A stretch of DNA of 64,000 nt from Adineta vaga (lineage: Eukaryota > Rotifera): assembly GCA_021613535.1 (NCBI GenBank), contig CP075496.1, positions 8,618,001 through 8,682,000 on the forward strand, read 5' to 3'. The notes below the pieces were generated by a model. That model was not told the origin of the DNA. It worked only from the letters and a program-made list of their open reading frames with translations, and made no database searches. A program made the position numbers and the translations under genes. Positions 1-11,971 of this stretch are shown one piece after another (within the stretch, counting starts at the first letter, position 1; the number at the start of each line of letters is the position of its first letter).

Positions 1-851
1 TTTCATTTCCGAAAAACGTTGATTTAATGTTGGTTCATATTCTACTTCTCCTCGAGCAAAATGAACCATTGAATCAGGATACAATGTATCGATCAAGTTG
101 ACCGGATTTGGACTTCGTGTTGCTAACATTTCGTCAATGGTAAGACGTTGTACAAGAAATTTTTGATGTCGGACTTTTTCTCCTAATCGAATGATTTCAT
201 TCCAACTTGTCCGTGATCCAATAATTCCCGAATGAGGTTCCCATCGTTCTAAATCAAGTGCAGCTGCAACAAACTTTGCAACATCTTCTAACAAAGTAAC
301 ATTCAATGGTTCATCGCCAGTACCAGCAAACCAAGCAGTACATTTATTAATATCAACACCAAAAACCATCGGCTCCAAAGAAGGATTACTTCGTTGCGGT
401 GTTGCAAAATAATCCATAAATAATCCATTTAGAAATAAAGTATATTCAATACCAGATTTTTTTACGGCATCAACAACTGGCTTCTTTACTTTCGTAAATA
501 ATTCTATCGATTCATTTCTCTCACTTGTACCAGTCCATTCAGAGGGTGCAAATCGTTTTACACCAGCATCGATTGATGCTTTTAGTAGAGCAATTTGAGC
601 ATCACGACAGATTCATTCACATCAGCAATACATGATATGACAGTATGAACATTTTCTAAACCTTTAACAAGTTGTTGATGATCATTATAATCGACTGTAA
701 TGAAGATAACATCTTTGGATACCAGATCAGATGATTGTTGACGTGAAAATACAACAACTCTATACTTTCCAGTGGTATGAATTGCATTTACAATATTTCG
801 ACCAACCGATCCTGTCCCTCCTGCAACAACAACTTTTTTCATTTCATCCAT
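1..851 (-). CDS. NmrA-like / isoflavone-reductase-like NAD(P)-binding protein, C-terminus cut by window, frameshifted
   Basis: The N-terminus carries a classic Rossmann nucleotide-binding motif, VVVAGGTGSVGRNIV, a few residues after the start, as in NmrA/atypical short-chain dehydrogenases, which bind NAD(P)H and reduce small molecules or act as redox sensors. The reading frame for the first ~85 residues (start at 851, MDEM, or 842, MKK) ends in a stop at 582. Homologous sequence continues immediately in another frame from about base 598 down to base 1, with the family hallmark AGVKRFAPSEW and a later FLNGLFMDYF segment. One missing base near 595-601 explains the switch; no intron-sized gap with splice signals exists there. 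The 3' end lies beyond base 1. Substrate is unknown. The family call is firm; whether the gene is functional is not. Confidence 0.8.
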
Positions 852-1022
852 CTTTAACATTCAGTAAACTATTCTCGTGTTTGTTTTTATATACAAAAGA
901 TAACTATTTTGATTCTAAGATATCAACATTTCAAGCACATTTAAACACAAAAAATGAGTACAGATGACACGTATATACTTTAAAAACACTACCATTATCT
1001 TTTAGACAAAAATATCCAAGTT

Positions 1023-1541
1023 TTAATTTTTAATTTTGCCTTGTTCGTTATCGTACGCTTGGAGACATCTGTAAGACCAAAAAGCAGTCACTAAATCTTG
1101 AAGACCAAAAATAATCAGTTGTATTTCAATAGAACTAGAACCGACAGTAATAAAAAAACATAATCATTCAATTACTTTCAAAGTAATACTCACTAAAAAT
1201 ATACCATAGCAACTATTACAGGTAGAGCAAACAAACGTCCTATTATACTTGCTCTAAATATTGAAAAATAAAACCAAATTGAAAGTTAAAAACAATTTCA
1301 ATTTTCATTACCGAAAAAAATCAATCAATCCATATTTTCCAGCAATATAATAATAGTATCCAATGATGGCTACACCTAAACCTGTTGATCGTACATATTG
1401 AGCAGCTTGTGCTGTTTGAAGAGGTAATACGAATAATAATTTCGTTGCCAAATGTGGAAAGAGTAGAAGTAATAAGCCTTGAATGATTAATAATATTCCC
1501 ACCGATGTAAAACTTGTTTTTAATGCTCGTTCAGTCGACAT
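1023..1541 (-). CDS. Small polytopic membrane protein (~133 aa, 3 exons)
   Basis: I do not recognise a named family. The protein begins MSTERALKTSF at 1541 and has about four hydrophobic helices: around residues 12-28 (GILLIIQGLLLLLF), 45-62 (GLGVAIIGYYYYIAG), then IIGRLFALPVIVAMVYF, and QLIIFGLQDLVTAFW. Exons are 1541-1312, 1253-1194 and 1134-1023. Both introns (59-60 bp) have GT..AG ends, and joining them keeps one frame to a TAA at 1023-1025, which supports the model. The layout resembles small DUF-type 4-TM proteins. It likely sits in a cellular membrane; the function is unknown. Confidence 0.72.
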
Positions 1542-1844
1542 TCTTGAATACAATTCTATCCAAAAGAAAACGATTTTGTTTTTCTTTCTGTTTTTCACGT
1601 GGGTAACAGCGTCCTTGTGTTTACGTCTTTTTTCTATTACTATGACAGAAAGAGAGAAACGTTCTCTTTTTTCTTTCAGTCAACGATTTGTTCGTCGCTA
1701 TTGGTCTAGTCAATTCTAAGTAGATACAAACACATCTTTTTTCGTATAGGCTTGTTATTTTTACTCGAAAAAAAAAGAGAAAAAATATTTTAACATAAAT
1801 TTCAGTTTTTTATCACCAGGTATTTTGATGCATTGATAGTTTCT

Positions 1845-2420
1845 TCAAGGTTCAGAAAAATAGGACTGACGCGTAGCCCAGCGTCGATGTGGATAATCAT
1901 GTTTATATGCCGTTGGAATCCAAACTGGTCGTTCTTCTGGTATTCGGCGTTGACGAAGACGTTGAAGATCAAGTTGTCGAGATAAATATTCCGATAATTT
2001 ATCTTCTTCGTATGCCACTTTCTTTGGTGGTCTTCTCGAAGTTGGTCGAGGTGATGGCGATGGTGAAATAGAAATTTGATCAACAACATAATCATGACAA
2101 ATCGAACAATAATGAACAGGCGATACTGGTCGAGAATAACTTGGACGTCTTGTACGTGAATAACAGATAGAACAATCTACATCACATTGAGATGAGTCAA
2201 CTGTCGATGAACATAATCGACATGTTTCTTTTTCTAATCGTAAATCTTGTAATTCTTCACGTAAATCAGCTAATTCTCTTTGAACTCTCGTTAGATCATT
2301 GTTTAATCTTGCATTTGAATCTTCGACTAATATTCGATTTGTTGTTGCTGCCGTTGAATAGATAGGCACATAACTCACAGGTGATCTCCAATAGGAATCA
2401 GTAACTGGAACATAATACAT
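1845..2420 (-). CDS. Coiled-coil protein with paired-cysteine motifs, hypothetical
   Basis: An uninterrupted 191-residue frame if translation starts at MYYVPVTDSYW (2420); a 46-residue upstream extension is low in complexity and probably 5'UTR. Residues ~40-75 form a charged heptad-like coiled coil (RVQRELADLREELQDLRLEKE). It is followed by CRLC, CDVDCSIC and CSICH cysteine pairs that could bind zinc. The C-terminal third is Ser/Pro/Arg-rich with many tyrosines. No known domain is recognised. It may be a scaffold or cytoskeletal protein, but that is a guess from composition. An overlapping frame at 1802-2095 is judged a shadow. Confidence 0.6.
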   Translation of the reverse strand: MYYVPVTDSYWRSPVSYVPIYSTAATTNRILVEDSNARLNNDLTRVQRELADLREELQDLRLEKETCRLCSSTVDSSQCDVDCSICYSRTRRPSYSRPVSPVHYCSICHDYVVDQISISPSPSPRPTSRRPPKKVAYEEDKLSEYLSRQLDLQRLRQRRIPEERPVWIPTAYKHDYPHRRWATRQSYFSEP

Positions 2421-2654
2421 CTTTTTTTCTTTTGACAATGATGTAGATGAGAAAGAAGAAAAAGTAAAATGACTCGTTACTACCAACAGAATACCAAAAC
2501 AACTTCTTTTCTTTTCTTTTCTACATCTTTCTCTTTCTAACAAATAAAAAAACAACAACGACCATTACCACAACAATCTTTCTCTTTCTCGTGAGAGTTT
2601 TACTTCACAACAAAATGACATGTGTAACTACAAAATATTTTTGTATTTTTTCTC

Positions 2655-5600
2655 TCAATCGCTCGATTTTAAAAATGCATGTCGATAAATCCATTTCAAA
2701 CATTGGTGCACTTGTCGATTCCATTGCTTTTCGGTATGTTCGTGACGAAGATGAAGTCTTGCAGGTGTTCGTAAACATTGTAAACGGAAAATTTCCCATT
2801 CACGTAGTAATTCATATCGTCTCGTTGCATTTCGTACTCGAGCAATTGCAGATAAATCAGCTATTTCACCAACAGCCAACGCTAAACAAAATCATATTTT
2901 TTTATATATAAAGAAAAAAACTCCACTTCTTGTAGAAATTTTTTTTTTACCAGTCAAGAGATTATTAACAAGAATTGTCATTGTTATACCAAACAAAAGG
3001 AAAATAACAAAAAGTACTGGATATAGACTAATGTATGCATCGCTATCTGGACCAAAGAAACGATCTTCATAACCAGTATCTAATACCATAAAAGCTATCG
3101 AGAAAGAAAAGTTCAGGAAATTTTCGAAAATTTTCTGAAAATTTTAACCTGATCTAAACCATGCAAATGGTATTGTTGAAAAAACCGGTTGATTTTGTAA
3201 AAGCATATAGAATGCTGATGAAAATGAACAAATTAATATGGCTAAAACAGGTGCAAACCATGAAAATTTTAACATAATTACTTCTAACATAACTACATAA
3301 ACTCCAAATATTGGTAGAAAACGAAGATATGATAATAAGGTTGCCCAAGCAAGAAAAACTCCAAAAGCTCCAACTTGCCATTGTCGTGGACAACGAAGTA
3401 TAACTTTACTTTGCCATTGATCATTATCATATAAACAGATGAAACCAAGAAAAAATGAAATCGTTTCAAGATAAAGTCGCCATACTAATGAACAACGATG
3501 AACACCGATGATTAACAATGCATCTTTACAAATGTGAATCCATAAAAGTACAATAACTAACATTTTTAGTATACGATCAATTGGTTGTTTTACTGCTTCA
3601 TGAATATTTAATTTAACAAGATATTGAGCAACTTGAGAACATTCCTAGATATGAAAAGAAGAAAACAATTTCGAAGATTAGTTCAAATTCGAAAGTTTTA
3701 CAAACCATTTGAGTTGTGCCATTTGCATAACGTCCATTTGGAAATGATGCATTAACTAATCGATAAAAATATTCCGGTTGTTTATTTCTTAACATAATTA
3801 TTGTGAATAAAATTAAATAAATACAATAAATTAAAAATGATATTAAAAAGAAAGGTAAACCAAATTGTTTCCATTTCAATTGTGTTAATTGATTACATAA
3901 TGGATGATGCATTAATTTATAACTATGACGAACATTTTCATATTCTTCTTCATGATCTTTTAAATCAATTTGTTTGGCACATTTACACATGACAGAAAGA
4001 ACACTATTATGTACTAAGGTATGTGGATCTGTTGTATAAGCCATTAATGGTTGATAAAGACTATTATGATGATATATACTTTGAAATTTCAATGGTTTAC
4101 GATGACAGAATAATGGAAAATAAGATGTATGAATATGATTCTGAGTAAGTAACGGAAATGTTCGATCATGTTGCCATTGTTCAATAAAACAATGATCTTC
4201 AAGAAATTCAAAATCATAAATGATTTTATATTGTGCTTTGTATTTATTTCCAATACGTGTTATACAAATATCTAATACTCGATAAGCTAAATCTGGCATA
4301 CATGTAATTAATTTTCTTAATGGTGTATCTACATGTTGATAATGGATGTCAAGAATTTGAGCATTACGTAAAAGATTTTTAAATAAAGAAATATTATTTA
4401 AATTTAATAAATATTCAACAAATGAACGATTACGTGCAAGAGTAGCTGTTTCAAGACAATTATGACCCAAACCATCGATGGCTGTTAAAAGATCAAAAGG
4501 TATTTGTTTACAATTTTGTATATATCGTAGAAAAATATCTAGAATACACACAGATGCATCAATTCCATTGATATATTTCATATTAACACATTGTGCAACA
4601 CAATGTAATGATGTTGATTCTTCTGCATCACGTGCATAAACATTAACATTTAATACAAATAATTCTTTTACTATTTCAATATATCCTTTTAAACATGCTA
4701 ATTGTAATGGGGTTCGAATTTGACCATCGGTTTGTTCTAATAGATAATGTTTACCCGACGTGTTAACATATTGAAGAAAAAAATTCATAAGATAAACATC
4801 ACCATAAAGAATAGCAATATGAAATGATGATTGACCCGTTCTATTTTTCAATCCAATTGCATAAACATGAGATTTTGTTAACATGGAAAGCATCGTTGAT
4901 GGCATAAGACGAATATCATTGGTATAGATATGAGTAGATCGAATTAATTCACCATCGATCTTATCGAGATAGATACATGGTTGTTGAATTTCATCGAGTT
5001 TATCAGATAATTCAAGTAATAATTGACAGAATGTATATAATTTGAGTCGAACAGCAAGATGAAGTGGTGTTTCATCATTATAATCTAGAGTATATATCAT
5101 TGGTTCAATTAATTGTAAGAATAGAGATGAATTCGATTGAATTTTTAAAAATAAACTTTGTAAAATACTAGATTCTCGTGATAGAACACTAAGATGTAAT
5201 AAAGTTCGACCATATCGATCAATTAATAAATCTGATTTTGTTAAAATTAATTCGAGTGTATAATTGAATATTAATTCGAAACATTTCAATTGACCAGCAT
5301 AGACTGTTGAAAGAAGTGGAATAAATCCATGTTGTTTCTCACGTAAAAATATCGCATTTGGTTCATGATCATCTTGTTGTTGTCGTTCAAGTAGATATTG
5401 AACAGTTGTTAAACAACCGAATTTACAAGCAATATGAAGAATGGTTTCACCAGTCTGTTCATTAATAACAAACCAAATAGGATATAAATCAAGAATAGTA
5501 AGATCTTCAGCAAGAATTGCTCTGTAGATTCGATTCGAAATACTTTTATCTTTTTCTTGCCAACGAAAATGATCATGTGGAATATGTTTGAAAAGTTCTT

Positions 5601-6585
5601 CAAGAATATCTTGATGATCATAGCTTTGTGCTAATGAAAATGCATCATGACCATCTGTTGTATTTGCATTAATATAATCCATTTTTGTACAGATAGGAAA
5701 ACATGTTTTATGTGATACACTTCGTCCCATCCATTTCCATCTACTCAATTGAAGTTCTGATGAACCAGCTCGAAATAATAAAGCTCGAACGATTGTATTC
5801 GTTTGATTATAACGACAAGCATAATGTAATGGAGTTGCTTGACGAATATCTTTTGCCTAGAAATAAGAAAAGATATTCTTGTAGTTTTACAATCGATAAC
5901 TTACTGCAATACATGCTCGATATTGAAGTAATAATTTAACGTTAGCAATTCGATTCGACATAATTGCATGATGTAATGCTGTTCGACCTTGATCATCTCG
6001 TTTATCAATATTCACTAAGGATTTGTGTTTAGTTTGATATTTAGTTAATAAATAGAATAATAATGATTGAGATTGATCACGTTCAGTATCATTATTGATT
6101 TCTTTCGATCGAGCAGCAATATGTAAGATGGTTTCACCATTCTTTCCAAAGGTATTAAAATCTATATTATTTCGAGAATGAAATCTATGATCTTTTTTTT
6201 GTGTCTGTATTTATTACCGCAGTTTTCATTAGCTAATCTTTGACAAACTTCTAAATTATTATAATAAGCTACATAATGTAATACGGATAAATTATCTTTA
6301 TCAAGTACTTCAGCAAGTACTCGAATTGTTTTATTAAAAGTCGATGAATGTCCACTTGTAAAAACAAAATAACTCTTTATTTTTGATGATTTTTCAAGAT
6401 TTCTATGGCACGAATGAAGAGTTTCATAGAAATAATTCCACCATTGAATTGCTTCTTTAACATCTGATGTTCGTGTAGCCTAAATAGATGAAAATGGAAA
6501 ATAGATTTTGAAACATCTTATAAATAACCTTGAGTAATAGATCTAACAATCGAACCGTATTTGTATTATTCGTTGTCATGTTCAT
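2655..6585 (-). CDS. TRPA-like cation channel 1: N-terminal ankyrin repeats plus ion-transport domain (~1,180 aa)
   Basis: Start MNMTTNNTN at 6585, stop at 2655, with about eight short introns. The first two thirds are ankyrin repeats with clear T-x-LH-x-A cores (ETILHIAARS, RTALHHAIMS, ATPLHYACRY, ETILHIACKFG, ETPLHLAVRL, RTPLQLACLKG). They are followed by a transmembrane block starting GLPFFLISFLIYCIYLILF near 3840, then several helices. A pore/S6 region (YPVLFVIFLLFGITMTILVN) runs directly into NNLLTG-LAVGEIADL, the post-S6 signature of the TRPA family. TRPA channels are non-selective cation channels gated by noxious chemicals or temperature. The intron near 6226-6171 is best read as 56 bp, ending at the second AG, because only this keeps the frame (NENC to DFNTFGKNGE). 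A (TA)n tract lies 27 bp upstream of the start. Confidence 0.88.
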
Positions 6586-6611
6586 TGATTTTTCTGAAGA
6601 AAGAGGATTTC

Positions 6612-6632
6612 TATATATATATATATATATAT
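6612..6632. repeat. (TA)n microsatellite upstream of TRPA-like gene
   Basis: About ten TA units lie 27 bp before the start codon of the minus-strand TRPA-like gene, so it is either in the 5'UTR or acts as a TATA-like core promoter element. Confidence 0.8.
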
Positions 6633-6864
6633 GAATTTCAAATTCATTGTTGGAAGAAGCCTGTGAAGATAGAAGTAAAAAAATCATTGGAATAGAAAAA
6701 AAAGAACCTCAAATCACCTTGTCAGATGATTTATTGGTTTCTCATGATTTTTTTCTACTTTTTTGTTAATTATATCTTCAAGAAATATACAATGACATTC
6801 AACTGGTGTTTTTTATATTTTATTCGAATGAAATCATCACAGTACAGGAAAGAAAAGGAACGTC

Positions 6865-7410
6865 TTATTTAATTTTTTGTTTTGAATTTTTTGTCTGAAA
6901 CATCCATAAAATTCCGTTAATAATAACACTAAACAAACTTCCACAAAAAAAGACTAATTTGATCAAACCTGTATAACATGCTAATGTCATAATCGTATCA
7001 TTTCGTTGAGGATAAATATCCAAAACATATTTCTCTGCAATATTTTCGATATAATCTACAATCATGTAAATGAATGGACCAATCATATAATGACTTCGTT
7101 TTCCTAATGCTAAATTTGGCAGAGTTAATGTAAGAAAAAATAAAATAGGTAAAACAAAATCAGTATAATTAGCTAAGCGATACGCATGACGGCCATAACT
7201 ACCTAAACTTGTCAATGCTTGATATCCTTCATCCGGTGTGTAATAAGTCGTTTGATCGAGAACTATTGGAATAGAATTCAAACCAGTTGATGTAGCATAT
7301 TCTTGTAACGGTTTTAAAAAGAGATAAAAATTAAGAGCTGTTAATGACCAGGATACGATAACAGTGTATCTATTCGCCCAAGGTTTTAATATACGATAAA
7401 GTTTCTCCAT
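6865..7410 (-). CDS. Four-TM membrane protein, hypothetical (181 aa)
   Basis: Single exon from ATG at 7410 (MEKLYRILKPW). Predicted helices lie at roughly residues 17-34 (TVIVSWSLTALNFYLFL), 85-103 (FVLPILFFLTLTLPNLAL), 110-122 (IGPFIYMIVDYI) and 146-168 (GLIKLVFFCGSLFSVIINGIL), with a basic tail. The loop between helices 1 and 2 (~50 residues, with TYYTPDEGYQAL) would be lumenal or extracellular. No named family is recognised; small 4-TM proteins of this kind occur widely as uncharacterised proteins. The frame is intact and well spaced from its neighbours, so it is likely a real gene. Confidence 0.7.
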   Translation of the reverse strand: MEKLYRILKPWANRYTVIVSWSLTALNFYLFLKPLQEYATSTGLNSIPIVLDQTTYYTPDEGYQALTSLGSYGRHAYRLANYTDFVLPILFFLTLTLPNLALGKRSHYMIGPFIYMIVDYIENIAEKYVLDIYPQRNDTIMTLACYTGLIKLVFFCGSLFSVIINGILWMFQTKNSKQKIK

Positions 7411-7610
7411 CGATAATCATCAATTCACTTGGCTTTTTTTAAATTAATAAACTCGTATTTTTTGCTTCTTACTTATGCAGGTAATATGAAAGCTCACACG
7501 TGATGAAAGTCAAGGACAAAATTTGTTTTTTTTCCCTCTTCAACACAGTTTATATTGACAAACGACAAGGAAAATATTAAATAGTTAACAAAGATTTTAT
7601 TTACATATGA

Positions 7611-8615
7611 TCATACAAAAATATTATTTACTGTTTCATTTACTGATAATGTTGTTGTTGTAATTAATGATGTATCTCGAAAAGTATCTTTTCGAGTTCT
7701 TGAAAATGATTGTGTTGATAGATTTCGAGGTTTCTTAAAAGTTAATATGCGAAGAAGTTCTCGACGATAAACACTTCCAGAAAAAATGTACAGAAAAAAT
7801 GATACAAAATAATCACATTGTTGCCAAGTGATAAATGCATTTCGTACAGCATCTATAGTTGTTGTTTGTGTTAATGGATCAATGGAAATCATACAATAAA
7901 CAACACCATACGGAAGTACAAACATCAAATGAACAACAATTTGTAAGATTAACATTCGAGCTAATTGTCCTTCTGTGCGTCGTCGTCGCATGGAACTTGT
8001 TAAAGGCAATGCTCGAATTGATTGTCGACGAATATTATTGATTGTTGATAAACCAAATAGAAACATTACGAAAGGAGCAACGATATAATATAGAAACACT
8101 TGACTGAATATATAAATACTGGTCAGAAGATGTTTTTGTGGTATACATTTATGATTAGATTCATTCCATTTATAAATAATTAACATTGGAGACATATAAA
8201 TCGAAGATAAGATTGTACCGGAGATGATATTTGTTCGTGCTGTACGTATAGTACTTTTTGCATGAACACGACGTGATCTTGAACTTGAGCAATAACGATC
8301 GAAGGATGCAAGAATTAACATTAGATTTGCTAGAAATGGAATTAAAAAAAGAATTGATGATTGTATTTTACAGCCAATACGTCCGTGTGACCAATCAATA
8401 AAAAACCCATTTAAAAACAATGTAGGACAAATTAAACAAGTATATATTGTATTAAATACTGCATAGGCAAGAAAATAATGTGTACATGATGATGAACGTA
8501 ATACTCGAGAACCTAATACACGTATATTAATAAAATTTGTCGTAATTGCCAAAGAAAATTGTAAAGGTTGTATATAGATATTTGCTTTTAGAACTTGTTC
8601 GAATAAATTACTCAT
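7611..8615 (-). CDS. Rhodopsin-like (class A) GPCR, single exon, 334 aa
   Basis: Intact intronless frame with seven hydrophobic helices. TM1 starts near residue 17 (LQFSLAITTNFINIRVL, with the TM1 Asn). TM3 ends in SFDRYCSSSR, the DRY-type G-protein contact. A CNHK..CIPQKH-type loop precedes TM5 (VFLYYIVAPFVMFLFGLSTINNI). A basic RMRRRRTEGQLARML-like stretch precedes TM6, and TM7 is followed by SVYRRELLRIL. It belongs with the genes at 10484-11458 and 12853-13800 and the pseudogene at 11960-12600 to one local subfamily (shared ANIYLQP N-terminus, TEGQLARMLILQ, WQQCDYF..SFFLYI). The ligand is unknown; peptide or odorant-type ligands are plausible for lineage-expanded receptors. Confidence 0.88.
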   Translation of the reverse strand: MSNLFEQVLKANIYIQPLQFSLAITTNFINIRVLGSRVLRSSSCTHYFLAYAVFNTIYTCLICPTLFLNGFFIDWSHGRIGCKIQSSILFLIPFLANLMLILASFDRYCSSSRSRRVHAKSTIRTARTNIISGTILSSIYMSPMLIIYKWNESNHKCIPQKHLLTSIYIFSQVFLYYIVAPFVMFLFGLSTINNIRRQSIRALPLTSSMRRRRTEGQLARMLILQIVVHLMFVLPYGVVYCMISIDPLTQTTTIDAVRNAFITWQQCDYFVSFFLYIFSGSVYRRELLRILTFKKPRNLSTQSFSRTRKDTFRDTSLITTTTLSVNETVNNIFV

Positions 8616-10483
8616 ATCTAAAGAAAATTTACAACTAAAACTGTAAATATATATATATATATATTCTACTCGCTAATTTCATGTATGAAAGAAATTCTTC
8701 TGCTCTTTCAGAATATATATATATATATATCCAAATAGAGATTTCTATAAATAACTAATAAATATTAGACATCGTAAATACTTTGTAGTCTTTCATGACG
8801 TTTATTATGAAAAAAGACTTCCGTGGTAAATGATCTTCTGAAACATTAATGTTCATTTGGAAGGAATTATGATGAAGATTAACGGAAGCAGTCTAGAAGA
8901 AAATAAGGTCATCAAGCGAAATTCTAACGTCATCTGCGACTAAAAGGATATGATTTCTTCCTATTTGAACTTTGCTATCGAAATCTAAATTATGATTTGA
9001 CGTCATCAAGATCTTTTTTTTTACCTAGAACAACAAATTTTGTTTTCTCGCTCTAGTTGATCAAAAATCATCCTGTTTTCTATTGAATGATATTTCTGGT
9101 ACACAGAAAGATGTTCGCGACTACGACAAGATTTTTTTTTCCTATCAACTTCAGTACATCAAAAAAAGAACTTCGGAGGAGTTTATAACAGTATATATAA
9201 ATATATATCTTCTCCTATGTAATTTTCTAAAAGAAATAGAATATCGTATGAAAAATATTCTTAGACATCGCACAACCTAATATTTATCTTCTACCAGATT
9301 GTATGATTTGATCAGTAACAATCATGTCGATTCTTCGACAAGCACATCATTTTTTTCATGATTAACTCACTAGTTTATTCCAAATATTTAATTGAATGTT
9401 CACACTTCCTTCCGACATTTTTTCCTACTTCTTTTCAGCCTTCTTCTTTTGTCAAACATGCTACTTCATTTTCTTTTTCTACTCTAAACTACAATCAAAT
9501 GCCCGAGAAAGACGTTTATCAGTTTTACACATAAATTTTGTTGTTCCACTTCGATCATATGATCGAATCAAAGGAAAGTACACAATAATATGTAATGTCA
9601 AACAAAATGTAGGTTGATATGCTCATTGTTTCAATTTCATTATGCGATCATTTTGAAGGTATTTCTTGTATTGAATTGATGTAATTATATATAGGTGAGA
9701 TGAAAGATTCAATCCTCGTGAGATCCACTGATATGAAACCATATCAGAATAAAGTGAATCATGTCAGCTACATTTGTTTTCATTTTTTTTTCTACTCAAG
9801 CTCTTTTGATCTTTGTAGTGCCGTATGTACATAGAAAATGTTTGTTTTTTTGAAGTGATGTACTTTCTATATGGCTTAGCCATAGTATTGAATACATGCG
9901 AATGTCAATAGTATGAAGATTTTGGATTGAATGTTCTTTTCCAACTAAGATAGTTTGAGTTTTAAATACTGTCTATTTTTCTTTTCGATTCTCGAAGAAA
10001 TAATCTGTTTAAATACAAAGTGACTACGTAATGACATGCACACGCTTAATTGAGTGTTTTTATCATGTCTCCTCCGCGTATTTGCTATTCAATATAATGT
10101 CAGCTTGTATTATTTGCGAGATTATTATTAATTTTATAAATACTTAACTCTCAAAGTGCATTTTACAAAGATGCACCATAAGATGATCTTGAATCAATTA
10201 ACAAACAACAAAAAATTTATATACAAATACTCCATTGGGATATCTGATAGTTATACAAAAGAAAAGAAGTACATTTGTTACATCAGAATACATGCTAAAG
10301 TCACTAGACGTTTCATTTGATTGGAAATCTTTGCTCAATAATTACAGCGAATATTGGAGTTTAAATATTCATAATGAGTAAAATGTGAAGACTTATTATA
10401 ATCTTTAATGTCCACAGAAATAATAAGTTCACTTTCAGTTGTTGAGACAAAATTTTGAGCATAGTACAATGAATTTCCACGGC
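8616..10483. other. Intergenic, no supported gene
   Basis: About 1.9 kb of AT-rich sequence upstream of the GPCR at 7611-8615. Two (TA)n runs lie at 8647-8664 and 8713-8730. Short open frames at 9083-9280 and 9396-9617 have no protein-like composition. Nothing else was recognised. Confidence 0.6.
8647..8730. repeat. Two (TA)n runs upstream of GPCR gene
   Basis: TA runs at 8647-8664 and 8713-8730 are separated by ~48 bp. The first is 31 bp before the GPCR start codon at 8615, a position like that of the TA tract before the TRPA-like gene. Confidence 0.8.
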
Positions 10484-11458
10484 CTATAAACGATTGATCA
10501 CAGGAATGGTAACATTACGAATTGTGCCATTTTGTTTGAATCGAATTGAATGTATTTGTGTTTGATTGGAACGTTTACAAGATGAAAAGAGATGAAAAAG
10601 TTCTTTACGATAAACTTTTCCCGAACAAACATAAAGAAAAAATGACATGAAATAATCACATTGTTGCCATAGTACTAATATATAACGAATACCTATGATA
10701 TTCGGTGTTCGTGTTGATATATCAAGAGCATTCATTGAATAGACTATACCAAATGGTAGAGTTAAAACAAGATGTACAGTCATTTGAAGAATTAACATTC
10801 GAGCTAATTGTCCTTCAGTTCGACGATTTCGACTTGATCTTGGTCGTGGAAATGTACAAACTGCATATTGATGAATATTTATAATAGTTAACAAACCAAA
10901 AATAATCATTAATAACGGTGCTGAAATATAGAAAACAATAATTTGACTAAAAATATAAGTATTAATTAAAGGATTGGAATATTGCGAACAAATGCCAGTG
11001 GTTTCATTGAAATAATACATAAAAGACATTGGTGACATATAGATTGCCGAGAGAATAGTACTGATAAGAATAATTAATCTTGCTGTTCGTTTTGTACTTT
11101 CTGAATAGAATCGTCGTGCCCGAGAACTAGAACAATAACGATCAAATGAAGCTAATACCAACATCAGTCGAGCGATAAATGGTGGTAAAAATATAAGATA
11201 TAAATGTATTTTACATCCAATTCGAGTATTTCCTACATCAATACGAAAACCACGTAAAAATTGTGTTGGACATACGAAAAAAGTATAAATAATACTAGAA
11301 ATAGCATATCCAAGAAAATAATATGTACATGGAGATGTTCGAAGAGTACGAGAACATAAAATACGTATATTAATTATATTCGTAATCATTACTAATATAA
11401 ATTCAATTGGTTGAAGATAAATATTTGCTTGTAAAGCCAAATTTAAAATTTCAGTCAT
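10484..11458 (-). CDS. Rhodopsin-like GPCR, single exon, 324 aa
   Basis: Paralogue of the 7611-8615 receptor with the same skeleton: MTEILNLALQANIYLQP N-terminus, TM1 with MITNIINIRIL, DRY-type SFDRYCSSSR after TM3, TEGQLARMLILQ before TM6, and WQQCDYFMSFFLYV in TM7, followed by KVYRKELFHLF. The frame is intact from ATG at 11458 to TAG near 10484. No intron is needed. The C-terminal tail differs from its neighbours, as expected for diverged duplicates. It is probably a plasma-membrane receptor with an unknown ligand. Confidence 0.88.
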   Translation of the reverse strand: MTEILNLALQANIYLQPIEFILVMITNIINIRILCSRTLRTSPCTYYFLGYAISSIIYTFFVCPTQFLRGFRIDVGNTRIGCKIHLYLIFLPPFIARLMLVLASFDRYCSSSRARRFYSESTKRTARLIILISTILSAIYMSPMSFMYYFNETTGICSQYSNPLINTYIFSQIIVFYISAPLLMIIFGLLTIINIHQYAVCTFPRPRSSRNRRTEGQLARMLILQMTVHLVLTLPFGIVYSMNALDISTRTPNIIGIRYILVLWQQCDYFMSFFLYVCSGKVYRKELFHLFSSCKRSNQTQIHSIRFKQNGTIRNVTIPVINRL

Positions 11459-11971
11459 ATCTAGAATAATATAATGGTGAAATCAACAGAATGATCTTTT
11501 TCTATGGTTTCAATTGATATAATATAGAATAAAGCACCTAGGGAAAAGACAACGCTTTACTGTAATTATTCGGAAGTGATGTTTCTTTTCTGACACTTAA
11601 AACGTTTGATAACTTTCTACTAATAACAAGGAGTAATAATTTGTTTTCATTCAACTATAGAAAACCAGAATTCTTAACATGTCACGAAGTCACTATTAAA
11701 ATAGATTTTGCATTAATTACCGCTGTCACATCTGTATAATCTTTCTATGCTTACCAATTGTCACGACAGCAGCACTTCATCTTTTTCTCTATCTCTCATA
11801 TTAATTATTTAAATAATAGAACAGATATGAAAGTCATTAAGTAAAGTTTTACTAAGAAGACAATATCTGGTCAAATTCATTTAATGATAAAAGAATAAAG
11901 CAGTAAAGATGAACACTTAAATTAAAGTGATGTTAATATCTATTGTTCTTTTTATTAGTTACCTAAAGATT
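11459..11971. other. Intergenic, nothing recognised
   Basis: AT-rich spacer between the GPCR at 10484-11458 and the GPCR pseudogene. I see no open frame of note, repeat or RNA gene. Confidence 0.55.

Noticed and set aside
731-967. Plus-strand open frame over the NmrA-like gene
   Set aside because: Antisense shadow of the reductase exon; composition not protein-like.
1802-2095. 97-residue minus-strand frame overlapping the coiled-coil gene
   Set aside because: His/Asn-rich shadow of the 1845-2420 frame with no start context or domain.
9083-9617. Two short plus-strand open frames in the 8.6-10.5 kb spacer
   Set aside because: Low-complexity, Phe/Ser/Lys-rich, no start context, no splice-consistent extension.
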